Positions 27,603-36,660 of a DNA stretch of 64,000 bases are shown here, piece by piece. The notes below the pieces were generated by a model that saw only the letters and a program-made list of their open reading frames with translations, did no database searches and was not told the DNA's origin. Made by a program: the position numbers and the translations under genes. This DNA comes from Actinomyces sp. (GTDB lineage Bacteria > Actinomycetota > Actinomycetes > Actinomycetales > Actinomycetaceae), in the NCBI GenBank assembly GCA_022649165.1, contig JALCNR010000007.1, forward strand, positions 62,001 through 126,000, read 5' to 3'. Position 1 is the stretch's first letter. Every line of letters starts with the position of its first letter.

Positions 27603-29480
27603 TCAGCGCCTGCCCAGCACCCGCGAGACGTCGCGGGCGGCGCCCTGGGAGGCCGACAGCGCGGTCGCCGCGTAGAGCTGAAGGGCCGGGGAGACGACGC
27701 GCTCGCGCGACACCGGGGTCCAGGGGTGCTCGCGCGCCTCCTGGACGGCGCGGCGGCGTTCGATCTCCTCCTCGGGGACGTCCAACTCCAGCCGTCCCTC
27801 GGTGACGTCGATGATGATGCGGTCGCCGTCTTCGACCAGGCCGATCAGCCCTCCGGCGGCGGCCTCGGGCGAGATGTGGCCCACGGAGACCCCTGAGGTG
27901 CCTCCCGAGAAACGGCCGTCCGTGATGAGCGCGCAGGCCTTGCCGAGTCCCCGTCCCTTGAGGAAGGACGTCGGATAGAGCATCTCCTGCATGCCAGGGC
28001 CGCCGGAGGGTCCCTCATAGCGGATGACGACGATGTGGCCGGGCTGGACGGTCTTGTCGAGGATCCGGTCGACGGCCTCCTCCTGGGACTCGCACACCAG
28101 CGCCGTCCCCTCGAAGTGGAAGAGTTCCGGATCGATGCCGGCGGCCTTGATGATCGCGCCCTCGGGGGCGAGGTTCCCGCTGAGCACGGTGAGGCCGCCG
28201 GACCTCGTGTAGGCGTGCTTGACATCGCGGATGCAGCCCGCCTCCGCGTCGAGGTCGAGGCTCGCCCACTGGTTGTCGGTGGAGAAGGCCTGCGTCGTCC
28301 GGACGTTGCCTGGCGCGGCGTGCCAGAGCCGATCGGCCACCGCCGTGGCATGCCCCCCGCGGACGTCCCAGTCCGCCAGCCACTCCCCCAGTGAGGGCGC
28401 GTGCACGGCGTGGACCGTGTGGCGCAGAAATCCGCCGCGGTCCAGCTCGCCGAGGATGGCGGGGATGCCGCCGGCGCGGTGGACGTCCTCCATGTGGTAG
28501 TCGTTGTGGTTCGGGGCGACCTTCGCCAGGCAGGGCACGGTGCGCCCGAGCTCCGCGATGTCCTCGAGGTCGAAGTCGACGCCTCCCTCGTGGGCGGCGG
28601 CCAGCAGGTGGAGGACGGTGTTGGAGGACCCGCCCATCGCCATATCCATCGTCATCGCGTTCCAGAAGGCGTCCTTCGTGGCGATGGAACGAGGCAGGAC
28701 GGAGTCGTCCTCGTCGTCGTAGTAGCGGCGGCACAGGTCGACGATCAACCGGCCGGCCTGCTCGAACAGGCCCTTGCGGGCCACCTGTGTGGCCAGCGTC
28801 GAGCCGTTGCCCGGCAGCGCCAGGCCCAGGGCCTCGGTCAGGGAGTTCATCGAGTTCGCCGTGAACATGCCGGAGCACGACCCACAGGTCGGGCACACGA
28901 GCCGCTCCATGCGGGTGAGCTCGTCGTCGGAGATGTCGTCGTTGGCCGTCGCGTTCATCACGGTGATGAGGTTGCCGCGGCCGGCCGTGGACGGGCCGAC
29001 GATGTCCTCGGCGGGGATGTTCTTGCCGGCCTCCATGGGGCCGCCGGACACGAACACGACCGGGATGTTGAGCCGCATCGCGGCGATGAGCATGCCGGGA
29101 GTGATCTTGTCGCAGTTCGAGATGCACACCATGGCGTCCGCGCAATGGGCGTTGACCATGTACTCCACGGAGTCGGCGATGACCTCGCGGGATGGCAGCG
29201 AGTAGAGCATGCCGCCGTGGCCCATGGCGATGCCGTCGTCGACGGCGATCGTGTTGAACTCCTTGGCCACTCCCCCGGCGGCCTCGATGGAGTCGGCGAC
29301 CAGCTTGCCGATGTCACGCAGGTGGACGTGACCGGGGACGAACTCCGTGAAGGAGTTGACGACGGCGATGATCGGCTTCCCGAAATCGTCGTCCCCCATC
29401 CCGGTCGCGCGCCAGAGCGCGCGCGCACCGGCCATGTGGCGCCCCTGTGTCGAGGTCGCCGAACGCAGCTGCCGACTCAT
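27603..29480 (-). CDS. ilvD: Dihydroxy-acid dehydratase
   Basis: 625-aa iron-sulfur dehydratase of valine/isoleucine (and pantothenate) synthesis, converting 2,3-dihydroxy-3-methyl acids to 2-oxo acids. Length and sequence match the IlvD family: [21 protein letters not shown] with a cluster cysteine, [17 protein letters not shown] with further cluster cysteines, and [21 protein letters not shown] near the C-terminus. It is a single gene transcribed away from the GH30 gene. The ribosome site GAGAGGACC precedes the ATG. Confidence 0.96.
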   Translation of the reverse strand: MSRQLRSATSTQGRHMAGARALWRATGMGDDDFGKPIIAVVNSFTEFVPGHVHLRDIGKLVADSIEAAGGVAKEFNTIAVDDGIAMGHGGMLYSLPSREVIADSVEYMVNAHCADAMVCISNCDKITPGMLIAAMRLNIPVVFVSGGPMEAGKNIPAEDIVGPSTAGRGNLITVMNATANDDISDDELTRMERLVCPTCGSCSGMFTANSMNSLTEALGLALPGNGSTLATQVARKGLFEQAGRLIVDLCRRYYDDEDDSVLPRSIATKDAFWNAMTMDMAMGGSSNTVLHLLAAAHEGGVDFDLEDIAELGRTVPCLAKVAPNHNDYHMEDVHRAGGIPAILGELDRGGFLRHTVHAVHAPSLGEWLADWDVRGGHATAVADRLWHAAPGNVRTTQAFSTDNQWASLDLDAEAGCIRDVKHAYTRSGGLTVLSGNLAPEGAIIKAAGIDPELFHFEGTALVCESQEEAVDRILDKTVQPGHIVVIRYEGPSGGPGMQEMLYPTSFLKGRGLGKACALITDGRFSGGTSGVSVGHISPEAAAGGLIGLVEDGDRIIIDVTEGRLELDVPEEEIERRRAVQEAREHPWTPVSRERVVSPALQLYAATALSASQGAARDVSRVLGRR

Positions 29481-29994
29481 TGGTGGTCCTCTCCCTCCAC
29501 GCCGGGCGGTCCCGCACGCCCGAAGTGGGCCCAGCCTAGGCGGAGGCCGTTCCCTGCGCGGTCCGGGACCGCACCGCGGACGCAGGCGCGAGGTCCGGAG
29601 CCTCCGCCCTTATGTGCCCGCGGCATCGACGAGGGCGACCCCGTTTGGATGGACGGATGGCACTCATGACCATCGGTCTTGCGCGCCTCCTCGCGAGAGG
29701 TGTTTGATGGAGTCCAGTGGTGTTGTCGGCAGCGATGCCGGCCCGCGTGCAGTGCGACGGCGCGGCACGCGGGATTGAGGAGATACCCGGACGGCGCGGA
29801 GGTCCGCCCCTGACGGGAGTTCCTTGTCCAGCATCACACCTGCGCCGCCCGTTGGCGTGCACCTCCGATCCGTACCGGCCTCGTCGCGATCCCCTCCTGT
29901 GAGTTCGCGGCATCGGTGGGCGGATTTGGTTGCGCAACCAGACAGCGCGTCGCATCGCCGGTTGAGAAGGGCCATCACCAAGGAAGGAACGTCC
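29481..29994. other. 514-base regulatory space between ilvD and GH30
   Basis: No credible gene. Towards ilvD there is a perfect 15-base palindrome centred at 29565 (GCGGTCC-G-GGACCGC, 29558-29572), about 80 bases before the ilvD start. Towards GH30 there is the palindrome at 29927-29940 and then AAGGAAGGA before the ATG. Promoter hexamers are not clear on either strand. Confidence 0.5.
29927..29940. promoter_or_regulatory. Perfect 14-base palindrome, LacI/CelR-type operator candidate
   Basis: TGGTTGCGCAACCA is a perfect inverted repeat with a central CG, ending 54 bases before the GH30 ATG. Its TGG-N8-CCA form resembles the TGGGAGCGCTCCCA operator known for CelR, the LacI-family regulator of actinobacterial cellulase genes. 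No LacI gene lies next to it, so a distant regulator is implied. Confidence 0.5.
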
Positions 29995-32900
29995 ATGGCA
30001 ATCAGGACACGGATCGCCCACAGGGGGCGCCGCACCGCTGCGACGATCGCCACTGCGAGCATTGCGCTGACGGGAGGGGTCTTGGTCGCGGGGCCCCCGC
30101 AGGCGGCCCAGGCCGCAGGCTCCGCCACCGCGGCGGCCATCACCGTCGTCACCCCGAACCCGTGGTATGAGGTCTCAGAGTTCAAGGGATTCGGCACCAG
30201 CCTGGCGTGGCTGGCGAACGCGACCGGATCCTACGGCGCGGACGGCAACCAGTACGGCAGAGCGCTGCGCGAGGAGTTCTACCAGAGCCTCTTCGGCTCG
30301 GACGGACTCGATCTCAACATCGCGCGCTACAACATCGGCGGAGGCAACGCCTCCGACGTCGCCTACAGCTACCCGTTCATGCGCCAAGGCGCGAACGTTC
30401 CCGGATACTGGCGCGACGACGCCACCGGCACGGGCTATCTGGCCGGCACTGGCGCAACGACGAAACAGGCCGATCGGGCGGCCCTGCTGCAGGCGTTCGA
30501 CCCGATGGACGACGCCTCCTATGACTTCGACAAGGACGCGGCCCAGCAATGGTGGCTCACCCGCGCCATGGAGGGGACGGACGGGCAACCCGATGTCGAC
30601 GTGTGGGAGGCGTTCGTCAACTCCGCGCCCTATTTCATGACGGAGAGCGGATACGCAACGGGGGGCATCGACGACGCCTCAGCGAACAACCTCGATCCTC
30701 AGGCGGCCGCAAAGTTCGCCCAATACCTGGCGCACGTCATCGCGGGCCTGGAATCGCGCACAGGCGTCAATTTCGACACCGTGGAGCCATTCAACGAGTC
30801 GGAGGCCAACTACTGGCCGACGCCAGGGACCACGGCGTCCGACTACGTGGGAACGGGCGATGCCAATGACGAGCTGATCTCCCGCTACACATCGGAGCTC
30901 ACCGGAAAAGACCTCAGCCTGACCCCCTACGCCTCGGCCCTCAAGAAGCCCCAGGAGGGCATGCGCGTCTTCAACACCACCCAGCAGCTGACGCTCGAGG
31001 CGCTGGGAGAAGCTCTGGCGGGCAACACCGACACGGTTGTCTCTGCGACCGACGCCTCCGTCGCCCAACAACTGGTCGACTCGTACATGCAGTACGACCA
31101 GGCTGCCAAGGATGTCGTCGAGCAGCTCAACGTCCACGGCTACGGGACCAACGGGCAGACGCAGGTGCGCGACCTCGGCAAGAGCGAGGACAAGCCGGTG
31201 TCCATGTCGGAGGTGGACGGGGACTTCTCCGGTTCCTCGTTCAATCCCTTCCTCATCAGCAACGGGCTGGGATTTGCCAACAAGATCAACAACGACGTAT
31301 ACGGCCTGGAGTCGAATGACTTCGTCATGTGGCAGGCCGTCGAGGATCTCTACAATATGCAGCTTGGCAGCGGACAGAACCCCGCCGGCGAGAACCTCAA
31401 TTGGGGCACCGTCTTCATCGACTTCGACTGCACGGTGACAGGCGCGGACGGCAAGCTCTACTCGAAGCGCCGCGTCGACGTCAACAACGGTTCTACAACA
31501 AACATTCAGCCGTGCCACGTTCTGGCGAACTCGAAGTTCAACGCCGTCCGAAACTACACGCAGTTCGTCCACTCGGGCGATTCGGTCATCGCCAACTCAT
31601 CGACGGCCGACAACTTCACCGCTCAATCAGCTGACGGCTCGACGCTGACCGTCGTGCACACCAACAACTCCGCCGAGCCTCAGACCGTCGTCGTGGATCT
31701 GTCGAAGTACGCCGACATCGCGGAGGACGCCACCGCGACGCCGTATGTGACGACGGAGACGCCGAAGGACATCCAGGCTCAGGGCCCCGAGGCCGCCACG
31801 ATCGCCAACCTGCGCACGACCGGGAACGTCAGGGGCGAGGCCGTCGAGGTCGACCGTGCCGCCAAGACGGCGACGATCACCGTGCCCGCCGAGTCCATCT
31901 CCTCCATCGTCGTCGACGGCGTCTCCGGTGTCGCCTCGGACGCAGCCGCCCTCGCCGACGGCGGCACATACCAGCTCACCGACCATGCGGGCGTCAAGGC
32001 GCTGTCCGACGTCGCCTCCGGTTCGAGCGCCGCGTCGATGACGGACCTGGCCGGGACGGCCGAGCAGGCCGGTCAGCAGCAATGGACCTTCCACGAGGTG
32101 CCCTCCGATAACCGTCCGACGCTCAAGCGCTACGTCATCCAGGACCGCGCGAGTGGGAGATACCTGACGGCGGCGGGCACCGCCAACGGGTCGTCCGTCG
32201 CTCTGACCGAGTATCCCGACCCCGCTGCGGCCGCCCAGGATCCGACGGCTCTGTGGAATCTCAACACACGCGACGGCTCCACGTACACGCTGGTCAGCGG
32301 GCTGACCGCCCTGTCGTCCGACAATGCCTTGCTCTACCTCTCGGACAAGAGCGACACTCAGGAATGGCGCTTCCGCTCAATCGAGTCCACTGGCGTCGTC
32401 CTCCAACGGGTACAGACACCCCGCGGCACCACACCGAGCCTGCCCACGACCGTCGTCCCGACATACGGCTGGGGCCAGGGCACCCCGATTCCGGTCGAAT
32501 GGGACGCCGGCGCGGTAGCTCAGGCGATCGCGCAGACGGGCACCTACCAGATCCCCGGTCGGGCGACCGACGTGTTCGGCAACGCCGTGACGGCGGCGCT
32601 GGAACTCCACGTCGGAGACCTCACGATCGCCGATCCAGCGTCGGTGACCGTCGCGGCGGGCTCCACCCTCGAGCAGGTCCGCAACGCAGCCCCGACCCAG
32701 GTCGGCGGCCGCCTCGGGACGTCCGAACCCATCCAGACTCCCGTCACCTGGGACTTCAGCGGTGTCACGGACTCCGACTTCGCCGATGCCGGCTCCGTCG
32801 TACGCATCCCCGGTCAGGCACCCGCCGGCGACGGGCGCCAGCTCCCCACCAGTCTGGCCGTCCTCGTCACCGCCGCCGGGGAACGCAATGCCGCCCCTGA

Positions 32901-34074
32901 GGCGAGCTCGTTCACCCCCTCGTATTCCGAGACGGGCACGTCCCGCGCCCGGGCGGGCCTCACCAACGGCAACCGCTCGGACAAGGCGTGGACGACCTGG
33001 AGCAGCTCGACCCGCCCAGGGCCCGAGACGGCTCTGTGGACGTTCTCGACGCCGCAGCAGATCACCCATGTCACGACGTCCTACTACCGCGACGGGCGCG
33101 CCTCGTGGCCTGCCACACTGCTCGTCGAATACCAGTCGGCGGAGGGCGCCTGGCACACCTGCGGGAGCGAGGAGCTGTCGGAGACCGACGCATCGGCGCC
33201 GGTGATCGACATCGCATGCTCGGCGGACAGCGAGAAGAGGTCTGCCGACTCACCCTCAGCGGCACCGGCGGAGGCCTCCGCGGTGCGGCTGACTCACACG
33301 CTGCGGCCTGAGAAGACCTACATCTCCGTGTCGGAGATCGAGATCTTCGTCCCCGACCCGGCGAATCCCGCACCGGCATCGACGGCTGATCTGGCCGATC
33401 TGCGCATCGGCGGGGCCTCGGTCAAGGACTTCGATCCAGACGTCGACGAGTACACGTCATCACTTCCGCCCGACGCCACCGCCTACCCCCTGGTGCAGGC
33501 GGTGCCCCTCGACCAGGCGGCCGAGGTCGAGGTCGTCCAAGCCACCGGCCAATCGCCCGCGACGATCACCGTGACCTCGGCTGACGGCTCCGCCTCGCGG
33601 ACGTACGCCCTGTCATTCGAGGGCACGCCATTGGTCGGCATCGAGATCGCCGCGCCACCGTCCCGCGCCAGCTACACGCCGGGTGAGGAACTGGACCTTG
33701 ACGGGCTGGTGGTCCAGGGCGTCCATGAGGACGGTTCCCGTCACGACATCGCCGAGCAGGACCTCACGGTGTCGGGCTTCGATCCGTCGGTTGTCGGCCA
33801 GCAGTGGGTGTCCGTCGACTACGCCGGGTTCACGGCCCGGTTCCAGGTGATCGTGGCGGCGCCGTCGCAGAACCCGTCATCGGGCGGGACAGACGCGCCC
33901 TCCTCCGGCGGCATTGTCGCCGCGCCCTCGGCCGACGGGAACGCCTCGACGGGCGGCCTCGCCGCCACGGGTTCCACCGCCGGGCCTGCGGCCGCCGTCG
34001 CGGGGTTCGCCGTGCTGCTGGGTCTGGCGTCCATCGCCGCCGGGTCCCGGCGCCGCGGGGAGTCCGCGCGCTGA
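29995..34074 (+). CDS. Modular cell-wall-anchored GH30 glycoside hydrolase
   Basis: 1359-aa secreted enzyme. Signal peptide about 1-41. GH30 barrel follows: acid/base Glu268 in TVEPFNES and nucleophile Glu406 in SMSEVDGDF; the wording suggests the beta-1,6-galactanase branch. Then come a ricin-like beta-trefoil (about 650-795), Ig-like segments (about 805-960), an F5/8-type C carbohydrate-binding domain (about 963-1117), a cadherin-like strand domain (about 1128-1211) and a Big_3-type domain (about 1213-1286). A Ser/Gly-rich stretch leads to LAATG (1322-1326), a hydrophobic segment and RRRGESAR: a sorting signal of the LAxTG type used by class E sortases. AAGGAAGGA precedes ATG 29995. Confidence 0.88.
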   Translation: MAIRTRIAHRGRRTAATIATASIALTGGVLVAGPPQAAQAAGSATAAAITVVTPNPWYEVSEFKGFGTSLAWLANATGSYGADGNQYGRALREEFYQSLFGSDGLDLNIARYNIGGGNASDVAYSYPFMRQGANVPGYWRDDATGTGYLAGTGATTKQADRAALLQAFDPMDDASYDFDKDAAQQWWLTRAMEGTDGQPDVDVWEAFVNSAPYFMTESGYATGGIDDASANNLDPQAAAKFAQYLAHVIAGLESRTGVNFDTVEPFNESEANYWPTPGTTASDYVGTGDANDELISRYTSELTGKDLSLTPYASALKKPQEGMRVFNTTQQLTLEALGEALAGNTDTVVSATDASVAQQLVDSYMQYDQAAKDVVEQLNVHGYGTNGQTQVRDLGKSEDKPVSMSEVDGDFSGSSFNPFLISNGLGFANKINNDVYGLESNDFVMWQAVEDLYNMQLGSGQNPAGENLNWGTVFIDFDCTVTGADGKLYSKRRVDVNNGSTTNIQPCHVLANSKFNAVRNYTQFVHSGDSVIANSSTADNFTAQSADGSTLTVVHTNNSAEPQTVVVDLSKYADIAEDATATPYVTTETPKDIQAQGPEAATIANLRTTGNVRGEAVEVDRAAKTATITVPAESISSIVVDGVSGVASDAAALADGGTYQLTDHAGVKALSDVASGSSAASMTDLAGTAEQAGQQQWTFHEVPSDNRPTLKRYVIQDRASGRYLTAAGTANGSSVALTEYPDPAAAAQDPTALWNLNTRDGSTYTLVSGLTALSSDNALLYLSDKSDTQEWRFRSIESTGVVLQRVQTPRGTTPSLPTTVVPTYGWGQGTPIPVEWDAGAVAQAIAQTGTYQIPGRATDVFGNAVTAALELHVGDLTIADPASVTVAAGSTLEQVRNAAPTQVGGRLGTSEPIQTPVTWDFSGVTDSDFADAGSVVRIPGQAPAGDGRQLPTSLAVLVTAAGERNAAPEASSFTPSYSETGTSRARAGLTNGNRSDKAWTTWSSSTRPGPETALWTFSTPQQITHVTTSYYRDGRASWPATLLVEYQSAEGAWHTCGSEELSETDASAPVIDIACSADSEKRSADSPSAAPAEASAVRLTHTLRPEKTYISVSEIEIFVPDPANPAPASTADLADLRIGGASVKDFDPDVDEYTSSLPPDATAYPLVQAVPLDQAAEVEVVQATGQSPATITVTSADGSASRTYALSFEGTPLVGIEIAAPPSRASYTPGEELDLDGLVVQGVHEDGSRHDIAEQDLTVSGFDPSVVGQQWVSVDYAGFTARFQVIVAAPSQNPSSGGTDAPSSGGIVAAPSADGNASTGGLAATGSTAGPAAAVAGFAVLLGLASIAAGSRRRGESAR

Positions 34075-34093
34075 CCCCGGTCGTTGAGCACCG

Positions 34094-34131
34094 GGGCCGG
34101 GGCCGCACACCAGGCTGTGCGGCCCCGGCCC
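34094..34131 (+). terminator. Terminator after the GH30 gene
   Basis: A perfect 16-base stem (34094-34109 with 34116-34131) with a six-base CCAGGC loop begins 20 bases after the GH30 stop codon. No U-tract is present. Confidence 0.75.
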
Positions 34132-34242
34132 TCGCCGTCGGCCGAGGGCGCCGCGCCCATCCGGACGGCATCCCCGACACGCCGACGGTCCGCGTGGAAG
34201 GCCCGCCGGGCGTAATGCCCGTCTCGGACCGTCCTCTGGCGC

Positions 34243-34248
34243 TACCAT
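34243..34248 (+). promoter_or_regulatory. -10 hexamer of a probable leaderless glycosyltransferase transcript
   Basis: TACCAT is followed by seven bases and GTG 34256, with no ribosome binding site, which fits leaderless initiation. Confidence 0.4.
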
Positions 34249-34255
34249 CGTCGTC

Positions 34256-35116
34256 GTGCCGCGTCTCGGAGTCCTCATCACCGCCTTCGACCAGGGCGGC
34301 ATGATCCGCGAGGCCGTCGACTCCGTCCAGGCGCAGACCCTCGTCCCCGATCGAATCCTGGTCGTCGACGATGGAAGCGAGGACCCGGGCTCCGTGCGCG
34401 TCCTCGACGCTCTCGCCGCGCGGTCGGGTGTCATCGTCGTGCACCAACCCAACAGTGGCGTCTCGGCCGCGCGAAACCGGGGCTTGGCCGAGTGCGCCGA
34501 CTGTCGGTACGTCACGGTCCTCGATGGAGACGACCGCTTGGCCCCGGAGTTCCTCGAGCGCACCGTCGCCTCCCTCGACGCCGATCCGGACGTGCTCGGA
34601 GCCTCATCGTGGATGCGCATGTTCGGCACCGCCCACGCGCTCGTGGCTCCCTCGGGCGGTGACGCCACCGCCTTCCTCGCCCGCAACGCCTGCCCCGCGA
34701 CCGTCACCCTGCGCCGCGACGCCTGGGCGGCGACGCCCGGCTACGACGAGCAGATGCGCTCGGGCTTCGAGGACTGGGACTTCTTCCTCACGCTCCTGGC
34801 CGACGGCGGCCGCATCGAGATCGTGCCCGAACCGCTCATCGAGTACCGGACCGCGCCGGCCTCGTCGAATGTCACAAGCATGGGACGCCGTTCCGAGCTG
34901 TTCGGGCGCCTCGTCGACCGCCACTCGCGGCTCTACCGCGACCACGCCCGGGAGGCCCTCGTCGCCCTGGACGCCCTCTCGTCCGCGCACCTGCGCGAAT
35001 GGGAGCTCGCCGCCCTCGACGCCCCGGGCCTCGCGCTCGATCGCGCGAGCTTCGGCGACGGCGGCATGGCGGCGGTGGTCAGGGTCGCCACCGCCCGCGC
35101 GCGCCGGGAGCGTTGA
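34256..35116 (+). CDS. Glycosyltransferase family 2
   Basis: 286-aa GT-A fold transferase. The N-terminus GVLITAFDQGGMIREAVDSV opens a nucleotide-sugar binding fold with VVDDGSED; NSGVSAARNRGL and the DXD-like LDGDDR (metal site) follow, then EDWDFFLTLL as acceptor-site motif. No signal peptide or membrane segment, so it acts in the cytoplasm. Acceptor and donor cannot be assigned. Translation begins at a GTG that fits a leaderless message. Its stop codon lies within the -35 hexamer of the next operon. Confidence 0.88.
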   Translation: MPRLGVLITAFDQGGMIREAVDSVQAQTLVPDRILVVDDGSEDPGSVRVLDALAARSGVIVVHQPNSGVSAARNRGLAECADCRYVTVLDGDDRLAPEFLERTVASLDADPDVLGASSWMRMFGTAHALVAPSGGDATAFLARNACPATVTLRRDAWAATPGYDEQMRSGFEDWDFFLTLLADGGRIEIVPEPLIEYRTAPASSNVTSMGRRSELFGRLVDRHSRLYRDHAREALVALDALSSAHLREWELAALDAPGLALDRASFGDGGMAAVVRVATARARRER

Positions 35117-35141
35117 CACCGGCCGGCCCGGTCGCTACTGT
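35113..35141 (+). promoter_or_regulatory. Promoter of the aldolase-GlpP-kinase-PTS operon
   Basis: TTGACA (35113-35118), a 17-base spacer and TACTGT (35136-35141) give a near-consensus promoter. The -35 overlaps the stop of the glycosyltransferase. Transcription should begin near 35149, giving a leader of about 120 bases. Confidence 0.75.
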
Positions 35142-35164
35142 GATGCCCACAACAACAGACCTGT

Positions 35165-35218
35165 GAGCTAGCGCTTCGAACGCTCATTGCCCCCGGAAGG
35201 GAGCGATGGGCGTTTTTT
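35165..35218 (+). terminator. Leader attenuator: intrinsic terminator with competing upstream hairpin
   Basis: Arm 35181-35194 pairs with 35199-35212 (14 positions, two G-U, one mismatch) around a GGAA loop and is followed directly by six T (35213-35218), a textbook Rho-independent terminator about 50 bases before the first gene. Just upstream, GAGC (35165-35168) or AGCG (35170-35173) can pair with the CGCTC segment (35181-35185) that forms the base of the terminator stem, so the two structures exclude each other. This is an attenuator layout, probably acted on by the GlpP-family protein encoded second in the operon. Confidence 0.8.
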
Positions 35219-35269
35219 CGTGTCCGGCTCGCGCGAACGCGGCGAGCCCCATGAGGAGAGGAAGAATCG

Positions 35270-36073
35270 ATGTCGATTCCAGCGGTTTCCGAGCGGCGGA
35301 TGCGCCGCCTCGTGGCGCCTGACGGACGCAGCTTCATGCTCGCCCTCGACGCCCACAGCTTCAGCGCCAGGGCGGTCAACGTCGACCGGTCGGTCGATGC
35401 CGTCCCCGAGATGGCGGGACTCGGCCTCGACGCCGTCCTGGTCCCCTCCGGCATCGCGTCCTCGCGGGCGCGCGAGCTGCGGGACGTGGCCCTCGTCTTG
35501 CGGTGCGACGCCTCCACCGACATCTTCGACGCCTCGGTGCCCGGCACGCAGATCGTGAGTTCCGCCCTCGACGGCGTCCGGGTCGGCGCGGACGCCCTCG
35601 TGGTCATGACCTTCGCGGGGGCCGAGCGCGCTCCTGAATGCCAGGCCGCGGTCCAGGACCTGCGCCGGGAGTCCTCGGAGTACGGGATGCCGCTCATCGT
35701 GGAGTCCCTGCCCTACTCCTACGCCGGGACGGACGACCCCGGCTCGCTCCCGGAGAACGTCGCCGTCGCCGCGCGTCTCGCCGAGGAACTGGGAGCCGAC
35801 CTCATCAAGACGAGGCTGTCCGGCACAGAGGCGGACGAGCGGATCCTCTCGTCGGTCCATGTCCCCGTCGTCGCCCTGGGAGGCCCCCGGACCGATCTCG
35901 TCGGCTACCTGGAGTACGTCTCCCGGTGCCTCGACCGCGGAGCCAGCGGAATCGCCGTGGGCCGCAACGTCGTCGACGACCCCGACCCCGTGGCCAAGGT
36001 CGCCGCCCTCGCCGCGCTGATCCACCGCGGTGCGGGAGTCGGAGACGCCCTCGACATCTACAAGGACCGGTGA
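35270..36073 (+). CDS. DhnA/LsrF-type class I aldolase
   Basis: 267-aa TIM-barrel aldolase of the DeoC/DhnA superfamily. The Schiff-base lysine is Lys180 in GADLIKTRLSG. The barrel opens with MLALDAHSFS and ends with VVALGGPRTD and GIAVGRNVVDD, the phosphate-binding strands seen in fructose- and tagatose-bisphosphate aldolases and LsrF. It would cleave a phosphorylated sugar made by the FGGY kinase, possibly releasing a triose phosphate. GGAGAGG precedes the ATG. A 7-base hairpin (35226-35248) lies just upstream of the ribosome site. It is the first gene of the operon and overlaps the next gene by GTGA. Confidence 0.85.
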   Translation: MSIPAVSERRMRRLVAPDGRSFMLALDAHSFSARAVNVDRSVDAVPEMAGLGLDAVLVPSGIASSRARELRDVALVLRCDASTDIFDASVPGTQIVSSALDGVRVGADALVVMTFAGAERAPECQAAVQDLRRESSEYGMPLIVESLPYSYAGTDDPGSLPENVAVAARLAEELGADLIKTRLSGTEADERILSSVHVPVVALGGPRTDLVGYLEYVSRCLDRGASGIAVGRNVVDDPDPVAKVAALAALIHRGAGVGDALDIYKDR

Positions 36074-36660
36074 GCCCGGTGGGAACGCCGTCGTGGCGGG
36101 TCATCCCGTCGGTGCGCGACCTGAGATCCCTGGACGCCGCCGTCGCCGGCCCGTCCGCCGACATCCTCCTCTCCAACGTCCATATCGGGAACCTCGCGGC
36201 GATCGCGCGCAAGGTGCATGACGCGGGGAAGCACGTCCTCGTCCAGTCCGACCTGATCGGCGGCTTCAAGGCCGACGCCGAGGGACTGCTCCTGCTGCGC
36301 AACCAATTCGACGTCGACGGGGTCTTCACCTCATCCCATTCGACGATCGCCCTGGCGAAGAAGTCGGGGATGAGGCGGTACTTCCGTGTGTCCCTGATGG
36401 ACTCGCGCTCCGTGTGCACGGCAGTGGATGCGCTGAGGTCCTTCTCCGGCGACGGCGTCGAGCTGCTTCCCGCACCCGTCGCCATCGAGGTCGAGCCGCA
36501 GATCCGCCGGATCCTCGCGGACAAGGAGATCCTGGCCGGCGGATTCATCAACACGCCCGAACGGCTCGCGCAGGTGCGGGCCGCCGGGTTCGACGGAGCA
36601 ACAACCAGCACCAACTCAATGTGGAGTGAGTCGAATGAAATACATCCTCGGAATCGATGA
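36070..36660 (+). CDS. GlpP-family transcription antiterminator
   Basis: 196-aa homologue of GlpP, the glycerol-3-phosphate-responsive RNA-binding antiterminator of Bacillus glpD. Matching segments are ILLSNVHIGNLAAIARKVHD, VLVQSDLIGGFKADAEG, VDGVFTSSHSTIALAKKSG, ELLPAPVAIEVEPQI and the family-end motif AGGFINT ... GATTSTNSMW. Length fits the family (about 185-195 aa). GTG 36070 overlaps the aldolase stop as GTGA; another GTG lies nine bases on. The last residues overlap the kinase gene by 26 bases. Its location downstream of a leader attenuator strongly suggests it controls this operon. The ligand here may be another sugar phosphate. Confidence 0.85.
   Translation: MSPVGTPSWRVIPSVRDLRSLDAAVAGPSADILLSNVHIGNLAAIARKVHDAGKHVLVQSDLIGGFKADAEGLLLLRNQFDVDGVFTSSHSTIALAKKSGMRRYFRVSLMDSRSVCTAVDALRSFSGDGVELLPAPVAIEVEPQIRRILADKEILAGGFINTPERLAQVRAAGFDGATTSTNSMWSESNEIHPRNR

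Noticed and set aside
28401-29669. Long open frame antisense to ilvD
   Set aside because: Strong IlvD coding on the other strand explains it; the antisense product is low-complexity and lacks a start signal, as expected for high-GC DNA.
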